Positions 47,267 to 60,700 are shown, numbered from the stretch's first letter. The stretch is DNA of 64,000 nt from Cryptomeria japonica (GCF_030272615.1 NC_081414.1:821807896-821871895); one strand, 5' to 3'. Translations and numbers: made by a program. Notes: generated by a model from the sequence alone, not told the origin.

Positions 47267-48651
47267 TGTTATTTAGAGGATCCAATTAATACTGAGAGGG
47301 GAAGGGTGAATCAATATTAACAACAAATTTAAATCTTAAACCAAACTGATCAATACTTTACCAAAACAAATCATAATCAATAGTGATAGCCACTGAAATC
47401 AATCTTCTAATCAGATTGATCAAACAGAACATTTAAGTGTTGAATATCATGCATGCAATAAAAAGATATCAACTTAACACAAAAAAAAATCAATTTCACC
47501 ATATGAACACTAGGATTTTCACATGGAAACCCAAATTGGAAAAATTATTGTGGGAATTTGTACCCACAAAATAATGCACCCTGTTAGGAGCCTAGCCCAG
47601 TTATGAGCTTTACAACAATTCCCGGTTAGGAACAGACCCTGTTAGGAGTCACCTGGTCAAGGGATTTACAATATGATCTCTGTTAGGAGCAACCTTGTAG
47701 GAGGATTTAAACTCAGGTTGTTGAGGTACTCAGTTAAGGGATTTACATAAACAAGGCTTGTTATGACCTACCCGGTTAAGGGATTTTGAGCCTGCTACAA
47801 CTGTTAGGGAAAAATAGATGAATGATCTGGAAATAACACTCTCTGCTTGCTTATTCAGATCCACTTCAGCTCCAATCTTCTTTACTCTTTCAGATACACA
47901 TCTCTGGTTCAATAAAACACTCTTTTCTCACATTAGCGATATAATAAAATTCATCAAAATGTACCTAAATACACTTTACATCTTTTTTAGGTACAAAACC
48001 CTAGATACATCAAGATTTAAATGAATTAACATCATAGATCATCATAAATCATTACAAATAATCATACAATTCATTACAACAAATATCAAGACAATTACAA
48101 CCATTGAATGATCATAACATGACACCCCACATCGATCAGATAAGTAGTCAAATCTTGAAAAAACATTCTTCTATGCTCTTTATTGTTTCCCAAGAGATTC
48201 CATCCTTAATCGCACCAAAATCAAATTTTAACTTTTCACACAGGTTGTGACATATCTCCATCAAGTTATGAACATGATGAAATTCAACGCCAAACCATAA
48301 AACATCACCGGTTAAGAGATCTTGTTACCGGTTCTAAAACCTTGCTAAAACCCTACTAAAAATACAATAGTAAATCACAAACATGACTTCCGGTCATTCA
48401 AATATGATGCAGTTCTGGTCAAAGACTTATTACAATGATATAAACACATGTTTTAAACTGCAACACCTAATTCCTCATCAATCTTCAAAACCAATCATTT
48501 ACCGGTTAATGTCCTATTTGCCAGTTTACTATTAACTGCATAGTTCACCTCACCAACTTAATCCATTACCAGTAAATCTAGATGACTTAGATGACGAAGT
48601 AATGAATAATAAACAAGATCATAGTTGTCATAGTTGCCATCAATGACAACA
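47267..48651 (-). repeat. 5' LTR of the copia element
   Basis: On the minus strand it starts TGTTGTCATTGATGGCAAC and ends CTCTAAATAACA, 1385 bp, next to the PBS. It contains repeated phrases around CTCCTAACAGGG and CCCTTAACCGG (47575-47790). The outer end is my best TG choice; without a partner LTR or duplication it cannot be confirmed. Confidence 0.65.
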
Positions 48652-51165
48652 CAAATAACTCATCATCAAGTCACCAATCAACATCTTAACTATACCAGTC
48701 ATACACCACCATGTCCTCATTCTCCTCATCAAATCAACTATATCATCACCAATAGTCCTTATATCAACATCATCATCAGGTATGCCAATCATGCCACCAT
48801 AATAAATGTACAAGTGACTCCTCATGGGCACCAAACCTAGAGCCACTTAGACTTTAGACATTTTAAGTGATTGTAGCTTGTGGTGACTGTTTAGATCCCA
48901 AAATGGACACCTTTTATTCTCCCAAACTTGGTCTCATTGTGCATGACCTTTGATGTATGAATATGTATGTGTAAGAGAGTTTATTTTTTCCATTTTAATT
49001 TATATTTATCAGCTCTTAATGTTCACCTCTTGAAAATGCAATTACAAATAGCCATAAAGTGCAAACAATTAATATTTTTCTCACATCTCCTAGGAAACAC
49101 TTTCCGACGAGCATGGAGACTTATGAATGGCTTATGATTGCAAGGTTAATGTCACCTTATCCTAAAAAGGACAAGCCTATGAGCTATTTGTGGATTTCAT
49201 TTTAGGGGAAGCATGGTTATTAATTCTTGTTATTTATAGGGTCTTATTGGAATATAATGGAGAATGACTCTCATGCCTATGTTAAGAAGTGCTAAATTAT
49301 CTAAAGCATACAAAATTATCCCATCACCTTGGACCAATCACTAGATAGGACACATCACATCATGTTAGTGTATGATGAGGTATTTTATATTTGAGAAAAA
49401 AAAGAGAGATTTATTTCTAGGTAATAGCTGTAGAGAAGGTAATTATATTAATATTTTTTCTTAACCATTGGGAGTAAGAGAGTAGAAGGGATTTGAGGTT
49501 GGGTCTAATAGATAAAATAATTAATTAAAAAAATAAAATAATTTATATGTATACACTTTTTAGACTGTATTATGCTACAAAGAGGATTTAGCTATCCTAT
49601 TTATGTAAGGGATACATACAAATTTATTTAGTTATAAGGGTTGACATGATTAAGGCATTTTTTTTACCATCAACGAGACACATGTTTAATTCAAAATGAG
49701 GGACTTAACCTATGAACATGTTGTAGCCTAAAACATATATATAAATGAGAGATGACTCTCATTTTGGCATTGACCAAGAGAATCTCATAGATCAAATTAG
49801 ACACACTTGATAATGGTGAGAAATTATTTTTTACCTTCTTTTAGTATTTAAATGTATATTTTGAATGGTTAATACATACCTTTAAAGTATTGGAATATGA
49901 TAATTTATCAAAGAGTTGTTTTTTGTTTTAATATGTATGTATTACTAGGAAATATGCATCAACCTTGCATTATAATAATAAGAATAATGAAAATTTAATT
50001 TTTTAGCATTATAAATATTAAATTTTAGCATGGTGGTCCCTCCATGGCATGGCTAATTCTCCATGTATCGTACAAACCAATGATTGAAATGAAGAAGCTA
50101 TGCCATGAGGAGGGTAGGTGGGGATGTTGGATGATGAGATCGAATTTCACTTCAATGTGTCAAAACTGCTCAAAATAAGTTCAAACAAGAAAGAATGTTG
50201 GTTATGGTGACATGGACCTCTTCAAGATCTACAATTTTAGAAACTAGGATTAATTAACTTCATGGATAAGAAATTATGCCCATTGAAATTATGGTCTTAG
50301 TTAGTTGGGTTTCTTATCTATATGAAGAATTTTCAGTTCCATGGGTGACAATTTTGTGATTGGTTATACTTATGATAGTTACTTTGATCCCTTGTTGATG
50401 TGATGGTTTTGGTTTTTTTTGTTATGACTTTAATAGTCTTTCTAGAAATCATGACTCTAATGTTTATTATCTATATTATTATCCATATTAATATTATTTT
50501 AATTGATATAACTGTATACTAATTGAACTATATTAAATTTATTATAATGAAAATTATTTACAAGCTAAAAAACTCTATTAAATGCTTCGCTTTAACATAC
50601 CACTATAAACTTGTTTTAAAAAATTTAATTAACATTATTTAAAACAATATATTTATAAATAAAATTTATTTAAATAAACTAAAAAATATCAATGAAATCA
50701 ATTGCACCTAAAACAAATTTATAACTAATTTATTATGCTAATATTCCTATGCAATCCCCACACACCGTGTACATAAAAAAGAAATAACAATTACAATTGC
50801 ATAGTAAGAGGCATATGAAGACCCTGCCATTACATTTTAATCACTGCTGAAACATGCCATCTCCTTGTAATAGCTGTTACAATTTAATCATTGTAAAGGA
50901 GGGAAACAAATCATTTAAGCTTCACTATAGATTAATATTAATATTTATTGATATATTTCTTGCTTCACTTATTTTAAACATGCACAACTGCAAGTATAGT
51001 TATAGCTATGGATTTATATGTTAGCTAAACAAATTCTTTATTTTTTAATTTTTTGTAAAACCCACACACTCTAGCCATAACAATCTAGCTGTATTTTGTT
51101 TGTTTATTCTAAAAGTGATAGGGGGTTTTGTTTTCTCATGTAGATGAACATGACATCGATTCTTG
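48652..51165. other. Spacer between the copia element and copy C, no gene seen
   Basis: AT-rich sequence without recognisable protein domains or a clear element boundary on either strand. Opposed 68-codon frames at 48634-48846 lie in simple CATCA-type sequence and look accidental. Confidence 0.45.
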
Positions 51166-51299
51166 GGGGCTATGAAACAAATTATTGAAGAAGCTGCTAC
51201 ATGAGGACAGTGGAATCGACACTTGAATGAAGTGAAACTTGACAAGGACCTATGACTCAACTTCAAAGGTGATATCATTTGTAAATGAATCTCATGATT

Positions 51300-52560
51300 T
51301 AATAAATTTCTCCATGTTTACTTCCTATTACACCAGATCTATTGCAGAATACCAATAATCTATAGTCTCTTAGTTTTTTATCTTTTCTAGTGTCTTTTAT
51401 TTACATTAATAGGGGTTTTCCTTCACAATAACATGTTTTTATTCAATTATATTTGACTTTTTGTGGAGGTAGAAACACAAAAGTAAAGGTTTGATTGAGA
51501 GAAGTCCTTATATAGCTCCGACATTTTCCCCTATCTTTATGTGTGTAGGTGGCGAATAGGTTCAAAGAGTGAAAGATATCATTCTAGTAAGCTTTTGACA
51601 TTTTTTTTTGGTTCTATCCATATAGACAATAGCATGACACACAAACAACCATGCGACACACTAGAATCCGAGGTTGCGGCTTCACCCACTTGGTATTTTA
51701 ATCTTTGTACTCCATTCTTTTTGTTTTTGTGTTCCAAATATTTTTTAACACTCTATATAATCAAGTTATTCAACTTTTTCAGATACAACTCATAATTTAA
51801 CATAGTCGAGGTTTCAATTCAAATGACTTTATATATATAATGAAATTCCTACATATCATCACTTAGATAGCAATTAATCACTGATATTATTTCATTGACT
51901 AAATAGTGGGTATTAGAAATTCTTACTAGAAAAAACAATTTAACTCCATTACTAATAGAGAAATTTTAAAAATATCCCTTTGTGCATTCAAAAGAGCAAC
52001 TACCACTTAGATAGCAATTAATCACTCATGTTATTTCAATGACTAAATAGTGGGTATTAGAAATGCTTACTAGAACAACCAATTTAACTCCATTAAGAGC
52101 ACATGAATTTTAAAAAATTCCCTCCCCACATTTAGAACAATGATTGTCACTTAGTAATTAATCATTTATGTTATTTGAATAACTAAATAGTGGGTATTAG
52201 GATGCGGTCCCATGGGGGCTTATGATTCTATTTTTTAGGAAGAGTAGGTCCCATGAAGAAAAAAAATGTGTTAAGGGATTATTTGGAATCTTTTCTTAAG
52301 AAACAAAATTTCCTATTTTTAAGGCTTGCATATTTAAGTGGGTGAAAATAAGATGGGACTAGAAATTGCCCTACTAGTTTAGAGATGTTATTTGTCATTT
52401 GTCAAACATTTAAGTTTATATTTCTAGAAAATGATTTTTTTTACTGATTTTTATCACCCCATAATATAAAAAACAAAAGTATTATATTCAAGAGACTACC
52501 ATCCTTAAATTTTGAAAAACTAAATTAAAAAATACATGAAATCAACCAAAAAAAAAAATA
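51300..52560. other. Upstream part of copy C, no gene seen
   Basis: Contains a direct repeat: CACTTAGATAGCAATTAATC and ACTAAATAGTGGGTATTAGA recur at about 51860, 52005 and 52150 (~150-bp spacing). Otherwise AT-rich non-coding. Confidence 0.55.
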
Positions 52561-52789
52561 AAATTGAGCAACTCCACCTCATCCATAAGACATAGCGTTA
52601 AAAATGCTTGCTACAACAACATTCCCGAATTAAAAAAATTCCCTTCGCGCATTCAGAACAGCGACTATCATGAACAACACTATTTGTATAATAGATATCT
52701 TCGCATTCCATTTTATACGGAGAACAACACTTACCGAGGAAATAAACGACGTTAATGATAACCTGGGTTATAGGCGGGGTTAGTGGACG

Positions 52790-52990
52790 CTTCCACCACG
52801 TGGCGACGTGGAGTCGTGGGACCTTTTCCATGGAAAAGCAATTTCGCTGGCAAAAGGGCTGGAAAAGCTAAATAAAGGAAGACAAAACAGCTGACGTGGA
52901 ACACAGGACTGGGAAGTTGTTGTGTTGGGTGAGTTGACGTGGAAGTTTGAAGGCATGGTTGCCTGGTAATTGCTGCGCTGACGTGGAGGG
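52790..52990 (+). promoter_or_regulatory. Cluster of ACGT-core elements upstream of the membrane-protein gene
   Basis: Five ACGTGG motifs fall within 200 bp: CCACGTGG (52796-52803, a perfect G-box), GACGTGGA (52805-52812), TGACGTGG (52893-52900), TGACGTGG (52935-52942) and TGACGTGG (52979-52986). bZIP factors of the ABRE/TGA types bind such sites. The cluster sits 400-600 bp upstream of the first coding exon. Copy B keeps only the G-box. Confidence 0.6.
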
Positions 52991-53179
52991 CTGTGCTTGG
53001 GCGCAAACACTGAAAACGGGATAAGAAAGTAGTTCTACATAGACAAAGAGAGGGGTGATGAGAAAATATCTTGCGGAGTACATAATTTTGAGGCTTCTGT
53101 TTTATAATCTTACTCCACAGTCCACATGCATTTTACTTTCTCCACATGCTTCTGTTTAACATTGCACAGTCCTATAATT

Positions 53180-53196
53180 GGAGGCCTTGGGCCTCC
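53180..53196 (+). other. Perfect 7-bp hairpin in the 5' leader
   Basis: GGAGGCC-TTG-GGCCTCC lies in the presumed 5' UTR exon, 200 bp before the start codon. Copy B has lost this part. It may be structural in the mRNA or accidental. Confidence 0.4.
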
Positions 53197-53390
53197 TCTT
53201 TCACATACAGATCAAAGCGCTGGAAGTTGCACGCCGACTTTTGTCTAGAAGGTATGTTTCAGATTTTACAATTGTGTCAATATTCTAGATCATACCCAAT
53301 AATTCAGTTAGACAAATCCTTTGTGGAGATTTTACAATTGGTTTTTCATGTATTGCTTTTATGTCCAGTTGGGAGATCCTTGTGGAGAAT

Positions 53391-54063
53391 ATGGAACAAG
53401 AACTGCCCGCTGTCGTTGTGGAAGAGGGTATATGTTCTTAACCCTTGTGGAGAATTTCTGCCAGTTATTTTAGAAATTTAACTATATTCTCACCCTTTCT
53501 AATATTAAAATCAGTTTAGTAGTGATAGTTTAAGAAAGGAGGGGCAATGTAGAAGCTCAGAATATATGTAATTATACATTTGTAAAGCAGAGGTTGTGAA
53601 TGGAACAGGTCAAGGGAGTCCTGCGCCTATGGAGGAAGAAAGGCAGGAAGAAACAGGAGATGGTCGACCTGAAGTAGCCCTGAATGTGCAGATAAAAGAG
53701 GTTGTAAAGGAAAAGTGGAGATATGTCACTTGCGCATTATCACTCTTTACTATATCTATCCCTCTTTTTGGCCTCTATTTCACTCTGTGGCAAAGCCTTA
53801 CAGATTTGTTGGTTATGATGATTTGCATGATAATTTTTTCTTCAATTTTAGGAGACGTCTCTTGTCTTATTTATCACAAAATGAGAAAGGAAGAGCAATT
53901 GAGATCAGAGGCAAACCCAAATAACGATCAAACTACAATAGCTGGTGGTTGCTCCGGTCAGATACGTCTTTTCTTCCGAGTAGTATTTTTGGCAGTCACA
54001 GTCTATTTTCTGGTTGCCGCCAAAGCCATCAGCAAATTTATTGCCATTCATAAAACAGCGTAA
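53391..54063 (+). CDS. Small three-span membrane protein, spliced gene (copy C)
   Basis: I do not recognise the family. Coding exons are 53391-53427 (MEQELPAVVVEE plus one base) and 53591-54063. The intron has GT (53428) and AG (53590) ends and the junction keeps frame (GAG-GTT-GTG-AAT). A 5' UTR exon ends at 53251 (donor GTATGT) and the next begins after CAG at 53368. The product has 169 residues: an acidic soluble N-terminus (1-54), hydrophobic segments at about 58-80, 85-107 and 138-156, and a polar loop with KMRKEEQLRSEANPNND between spans 2 and 3. No signal peptide is apparent. The frame is fully open, while the A and B relatives are broken. Exon limits come from splice motifs and comparison with B; no transcript was seen. 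Confidence 0.65.
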
Positions 54064-54184
54064 ATTGCTGTTTTGACTTGTCTTCTTGTTTGCCATATTT
54101 GTTTGTTGTAGCAGCTATGTGTTTCTGTTATCTTTTGATGGCTTTCTTTGATGTAATATATAATGTAAATTTTGATGTAATTAC

Positions 54185-54660
54185 ATCAAAAGGCGTAATC
54201 TACAATGGTTACAATAGGAGGTCACTGGATCTGTCGGTGTAAGAAAAAAGAAATGATTGGTATGCTTGGCAGTTACAGCGCATTCGAAGAGTCACAGTAT
54301 TTGAAGTAAGATTTTTATTATGTCCAAAGGCATAACCTACTATAGCAACGAAATAGGAGGTCACTAGATCTGTCCGTGTAAGACAATAAAATGATTGGTG
54401 TGCTTGGTAGTTACAGGGTATTCGAATAAGATTTTTATTACGCTCAGAGGCGTAATCTACAATGGCAACAATAGGAGGTCACCAGATCTGTGCTTGGTAG
54501 TTACAGGGCATTCGAATAAGATTCTTATTACGCCCAGAGGCATAATCTACAATGGCAACAATATGAGGTCACCAGATTTGTGGGTGTAAGAAAAAAAATG
54601 ATTGGTATGCATGGTAGTTACAGAGTATTTGAGGGGTTAAGGTATTTGAAGTAAGATTTG
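54185..54660 (+). repeat. Minisatellite of ~110-135 bp after the gene (copy C)
   Basis: Four degenerate units contain ATTACGCCCAGAGGCRTAAT (itself nearly palindromic), CTACAATGGCAACAATAGGA, GGTCACCAGATCTGT and TTGGTAGTTACAG. It begins just past the presumed 3' UTR (GATGTAATTACATC). Confidence 0.8.
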
Positions 54661-54756
54661 AGCACCACTAGCCAGAAGGAGTCAAAAGTTTCCTCTTGCT
54701 CCTTTAAATCCTTTTTCTCAATTCTCATTCATTGTGGTTGAGCATCTCATTATTCT

Positions 54757-56105
54757 CTTTGCAAAAGAATGTAAAAATGTAAGATTTAAAATATTCTGAT
54801 GATGTTTTAATCATGAATGGCATGGCGAAAGGGTTTTAGGCTTCTTTTTTTATTACTACTACATGTGAGGCATGCACTTTGCATATGTAATTTCATTGAT
54901 TACTACTACATGTGAGGCATGCACTTTGCATATGTAATTTCATTCTTTTCATCTATTCTACCTTTTTGTCATTGTTTTATTTGCATGTGGTTACCAACAG
55001 CTTACTTTTTGGGGGATTGTTTTGTCTGCATTTTTCCCTGTTTTCTTCTTTGAAGGATATTTGTTCAACTCTTCTTATTTATTAAATTATCTCTAGATGA
55101 GGTGCTTCATTTATGGAAGGTGTTTGGTGATTCAGAACAAATAGTTCAAAAACTAGGAGAGGTACACTATATAAGCACACATAGTTTCAATGATTTTAAA
55201 TAGCACAACACAAATTTGGGGTGTCAATGTAACATAGTCAATTTCCCTTCCATTACTTCTAAATATTGGTATTTTGCTAAGTGTGCATGATGAATACAAC
55301 ATGTACATCTCACACTTTAAAAAAAATATATTTGTGAACTTCAAATACAAAGAAATATTTGTGGACTTCAAATACAAAGAATCAGCAAAATAATTTTTTC
55401 TATATTCTATATATGAGTTTGATATATTTTCTTATTTCTCATAAAACATAATTCTCTTGCAAAAGAATGTAAAAGTGTAAGATTTTAAATATTCTGATGA
55501 TGTTTTAATCATGAATGGCATGGTGAAAGGGTTTCAGGCTTCTTTTTCGATTACTACTACATGTGAGGCATGCGCTTTGCATATGTAATTTCATTCTTTT
55601 CATCTATTCTACCCTTTTATTCATTGTTTTATTTGCATGTGGTTACCAATAGCTTACTTTTTGGGGGATTGTTTTGTCTGCATTTTTCCCTATTTTCTTC
55701 TTTGAAGGATGTTTGTTCAACTCTTCTTATTTATTACATTAGCTCCAGATGAGGTGCTTTATTTATGGAAGGTGTTTGGTGATTCAGAACAAATAGGTGA
55801 AAAACTAGGAGAGGTACACTATATAAGCACACATGGTTTCAATGATTTTAAATAGCACAACACAAATTTGGGGTGTCAATGTAACATAGTCAATTTCCCT
55901 TCCACTACTTCTTAGTATTGGTATTTTGCTAAGTGTGCATGATGAATACAATGTGTACATCTCACCCTTTGAAAAAAAAAATTTGTGAACTTCAAATACA
56001 AAGAAATATTTGTGGACTTCAAATACAAAGAATTAGAAAAATTATTTTTTCTATATTCTATATATGAATTTAATATATTTTCTTATTTCTCATAAAACAT
56101 AGTGT
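54757..56105 (+). repeat. Tandem duplication (~650-690-bp units) in copy C
   Basis: Units 54757-55450 and 55452-56105 both run from CTCTTGCAAAAGAATGTAAA to TTTCTCATAAAACATA. Copy A has a single version (about 18655-19915). The first unit also contains an internal duplication of about 47 bp (ACTACTACATGTGAGGCATG at 54855 and 54902). Confidence 0.8.
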
Positions 56106-57150
56106 TGTTGAAAAATCCACTTAACTTACTAAAATATTCTTTTCAATATCATTGGTTAAGAAAAGGAGATGTTACTTATTTTTGTCATATTAGATTATAA
56201 TATTTAATAAAATATTTTAAATTCTTACTTAGTTAATGATTTGAGATAATTAGAAAATATTTTATTGGATTTTTATTTAGTTTTGGAGTTGCTAAATACA
56301 AATATCTTTGTTCAAAAAAATTTGAAAATAAATGATTACAAAAAATTTCAAATCTTAAACATATGAATATAATGTTTATCAATTCAAAAAATCAAAATTA
56401 CATGCCTAAACAAATATAATTAATAAAAATAATATATAATTTTCAATTTTCAATTTCCAAAGATCAAAATGATTTTTCTTTCTTTCTATATTTCAATCAT
56501 AAAAATATAAAGTTTCTAAATTCAAAAAATCAAAATTACATGCTACACAAGTGTAAAGAATAAAGATAGTATATAATTTTTAATTTTCAATTTAGAAAAC
56601 TAAAAAAAAAAAATGTTTCTAAAGTTTAATCAGAAAAATATAATGTTTCTAAATTCAAAAGTTCAAAGTTACATGCATGTACAAATATTTCAAAAAACTA
56701 AAATAATTTTTAATATATAAGGAATATTTATTATTAAAATAAATTTCTAATTTATGATATAGATGTGATTTTTCCATTTATATCTCATTTATCTCTTAGT
56801 TGAGTTTGAATATTTTATTATATAATAATAAAAAAGTAAAGTTATTTGTATCAAAATTTAAAAAATTGGTTACATTAAAACAATTTTCTATAAACTTTAA
56901 ACCCAATCTTATCATTAAAACAAAAGTTAATAAGATTTTAAATTTATATTCACAATATTATTTTAATTAAAATAAAGTTTAATCTATTTTAAAATTTATT
57001 TATTTTATTAGAACAAACTTTAAAGGTATTTATTTCATAAAGAATATTGAAAAAAAGAGAAAAAACACAAGAAAAGTACATAATAATGAAGATTATATTT
57101 TAACTTTTTATAAGAAAATGATAATAAGTGTCCTAAATCATTATCTTATA
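56106..57150. other. AT-rich tract of copy C
   Basis: Matches 19915-20960 and 31190-32160. No gene. Confidence 0.6.
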
Positions 57151-60100
57151 ATAGTAATCCTAATTTTAGCCTAACCTTAGCCCCAAACCTCATCTTATCA
57201 TAATTAAAAATTACCCTAAACTTAACTCTAACCCTAGAATTAAACCCTACCCACAACTTGAATGCTAATCTAACCATAATTGAACCTTAAACCTACTTTA
57301 ATCCTAAAACTAATTATAACCCTAATTGAATTGTAATACTAACCATATTCATGATGGAACCCTAGCCATAACCCTCTCACTAATTTTAATGGAGCCTGAA
57401 CCTTTACCCTGAGTATTATCCTTCAATATTAACCCTAATTGTACCCTAACATTAACACTCAAGCTAATCTTACCAAATTAAAACCTAACCCTAAACTTAA
57501 CACCCTGGAGAATTAAACAACACCTACAACTTCAACCCTAGTCTAACCATGATTAAACCATAACCCCAAATTAAACCTTAACACTAATTGAAACCTAATC
57601 ATAACCTAACCTTAAACTTTACTATAATTCTATAATTAATCTGTAATTACAACTTGAACCATAAACTAACCATAATTCAATCCTATCCCTCAACTTAACC
57701 CCAACCCTAATTAAACTCTAATCCTAATTAAACTCTAATCTTAAGCTACCCCAACCCTAATCTACTCCATACCTTGATCCTAAAGTAACTTTTATCCTAA
57801 CCCCAACTATATTTAAATTGTTACCATAATGAAATCCTAATTGTAATTGAACCCTAAATCTAATTAACTATAACTTTAACCCTTTGCCCTAATCCCTCTA
57901 ATTTAATGCCAACTATAGCCTATCAATAAACTTAACTCTAACCATATAATTTAACTATAATCCTAATGATAACCCTAATCCTAAGACCCAACCCTAACAA
58001 TACTAGTCATGATATAAATCCTAACCATCACTCTAGCACTAAACCTAACCCTAACCATGGTGTAAACCCTAACATTAATCCTAATATTAACCCTAATGAT
58101 GGTATAAACCCTAACCATAATACTAAACCATAACTCTAACCATAAGCCTACGATCTAACCCAAACCCTAACCTAAAAGTTAACCCTAATCCTAATACTAT
58201 CCCTAATTATTATATACCCCTAGCCATAATCATAACCATAATCTTAACCCTACCCCAAAACCTAACCCTAACCCTAAAATTGTCCCTAGTTATGATACAC
58301 CCCTAATCATAAACATAATCCTAACTATAACCTTAAACCTAACCATAATCCTAACAATAGACCTAATCATAAGTCCTAACCATAATAATAACCCAAATCA
58401 TGATGCAAATCATAACCATAAGCTCAATGCTAAACCTAACCCTAACCATGGTGTGAACCCTAATGTTAATCCTAACCCTTAACACTAACCCCAAACAAGA
58501 CATAAACCCTAACCCTAGCTCTACCCCTAGATTGAGTTATATCTCTAACCATATCACTAAGCATAAATCTTAACCTTAACCTCGAATCTATCTCTAAGCC
58601 AAAAATTAACCCTAATCCAAACCCTAAACTTAAGTCTAACACTATCCATTAGCCTAAACCTAACAACAATATAAACCCTAACCATAATTTAAAACCATAA
58701 CTCTAACCATAATCATAAAGTCTACCCCTAAACTTGCCCTTAAATATAATCCTTATCCTAACATTATACCAAAGTATTATATACCTCTAACCCTAATTAT
58801 AATTGTAATCCAAAATCTAACCCTAACTCTAGCATTGTCCCTAACTATGATAGACCCCTAACTGTAACCATAATTCTATCTACAACCCTAAACCTAACCA
58901 TAATCCTAACAATAACCCTAACCCTAACCTTGAATCTATCTCTAAGCAAAAACATAACCCTAATCCAAACACTAAACCTAAGTCTAACCCTATCGATTAA
59001 CCTATTTACCTAGCTACTATCTAAACACTAACCATAATCCTGAATTATAACACTAACAATAATCCTAAAGTCTAACCCTAACCCTACCCAAAAAGCTAAG
59101 CCTAATCCTAACACCCTCCCTAACTATTATATACCCATAACCATAATCATCATCGTAATCATAACCCTACCCCAAAACCTAACCCTAACCCAAGCGTTAT
59201 CCCTAACTATGATACACCCCTAATCGTAACCATAATCCTAACAATAACCCTAATCCTATATCGTAACCCTCACAATATCCCTAATCACAATGTAAATCTT
59301 AACCACAACCCTAATGCTAAACCTAACCTTAACCATGGCATATACCCAAACATTAATCCTAACAATAACCCTTAACACTAACCCTAACCATGATATAAAC
59401 CCTAACGCTAAGCCTAATGATAATCCGAACCCTAGCCCTAACCCCAACCATTTGTAAACCATAACCCTAACCATAATCCTAATTATAACTCTAAACCCTA
59501 ACCCTAATCATAATTCTAACCCTAACCCTAATCATAACCAAAACTCTAAACCCTAACACTAACAATAATCCTTATCCCCAATTGAAAACCTATCCCTATT
59601 CTTAACCCTCAACCTTGATCATAATCCTAATCATAACCCTAAACTCTAACCCTAACCTTAATATTAAGCCCTAACCCTAATCATAATCCTAACCTAAATG
59701 ATAATGATGATTTAAATTCTAACCCAAACCATTAACCTAAACTTAAAACCATCCCTAGCTATAATGTTCACCTTGATCCTAAACCTTAATACTAACCTTA
59801 GCCCTTACCCTAACCCAAACCCTACCCATGATGTAAACCCTAACCGTATCCATAATCCTAACTATAACCCTAACCATAACCCTCACCTCAACCATGATAT
59901 AAACCATAACCCTAAACCCTAACCCTAATCAAAATCCTAATCATAATCTTAATCATAAACCTAAACCCTAACCCTAATAATAATCCCCAACCCTAAAGTT
60001 AAAACCTAACCCTAACCATAACCCCAACCCTCACCATGAGGTAAATCTTAACCCTAACAGTAATATAATCACCAACCCTAAAGTTAAAACCTAACCCTAA

Positions 60101-60700
60101 CCATAATTCTAATTCTCACCATGAGGTGAATCCTAACCCTAACCATGATGTAAATACTAACCCTAACCCAAGCCTTAACCCTGACCATGATGTAAATTCT
60201 AACCCTAACCCTAAACCTAAACCTAAACAGTATGTAAGCCCTCCCATGATCCTAATCCTAACCATAAACCGTATCCCAAACCATAACCCTAACGCTAACT
60301 ATGATTCAAGCCCTAACCCTATCCATAATCCTAACAAAAACCCTAATCATGATATAAATTCTAACCATAACCGTAACTCTAAACCTAACCCTAACCATGA
60401 TGTGAACCCTAACATTAATCCTAACACTAACACTAACCCTTAACACTAACCCTAACCATGATGTAAACCCTAACACTAGCCATTATTCTAACAATAATCA
60501 TAGTCTTAAGCCTTTAACCATAATCCTAACCGTAACCATCACCATAATCCTAGTAGTAATCCTAACTCCTTAACCTAACCATAAATCTAAACCTAAACCA
60601 AACCCTAACCTTGATGCGAAACCTAACCATGATATAAATCCTAACTGTAGCCCTAACAATGATGTAAACCTTAACATTGACCATAATACTAACCATTTAA
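57151..60700 (+). repeat. Degenerate telomere-like array, copy C (uninterrupted)
   Basis: About 3.5 kb of CCCTAA-like sequence with the C-rich strand on plus throughout. The left third is richer in AATTGAACC variants, the rest in CCCTAACCATAATCCTAA and ATGATGTAAA spacers. The order of variants matches A and B, so the array was duplicated as a block rather than amplified independently. Confidence 0.85.

Larger units (their letters stand above)
43921..48651 (-). mobile_element. Ty1/copia-type element, 3'-truncated
   Basis: Read on the minus strand: 5' LTR (48651-47267), PBS, gag, protease, integrase, reverse transcriptase. It then stops at about 43921 inside the RT domain. RNase H and the 3' LTR are absent. 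Scattered stops and frameshifts break the polyprotein into pieces (46826-47140, 45953-46744, 45389-45673, 44923-45129, 44121-44459, 43925-44072). Confidence 0.85.

Noticed and set aside
52598-53083. Minus-strand frames over the promoter of the small gene, with a partly similar frame in copy B (30370-30664)
   Set aside because: The similarity follows from the DNA duplication. The frames oppose a promoter and 5' exon and share no conserved length.
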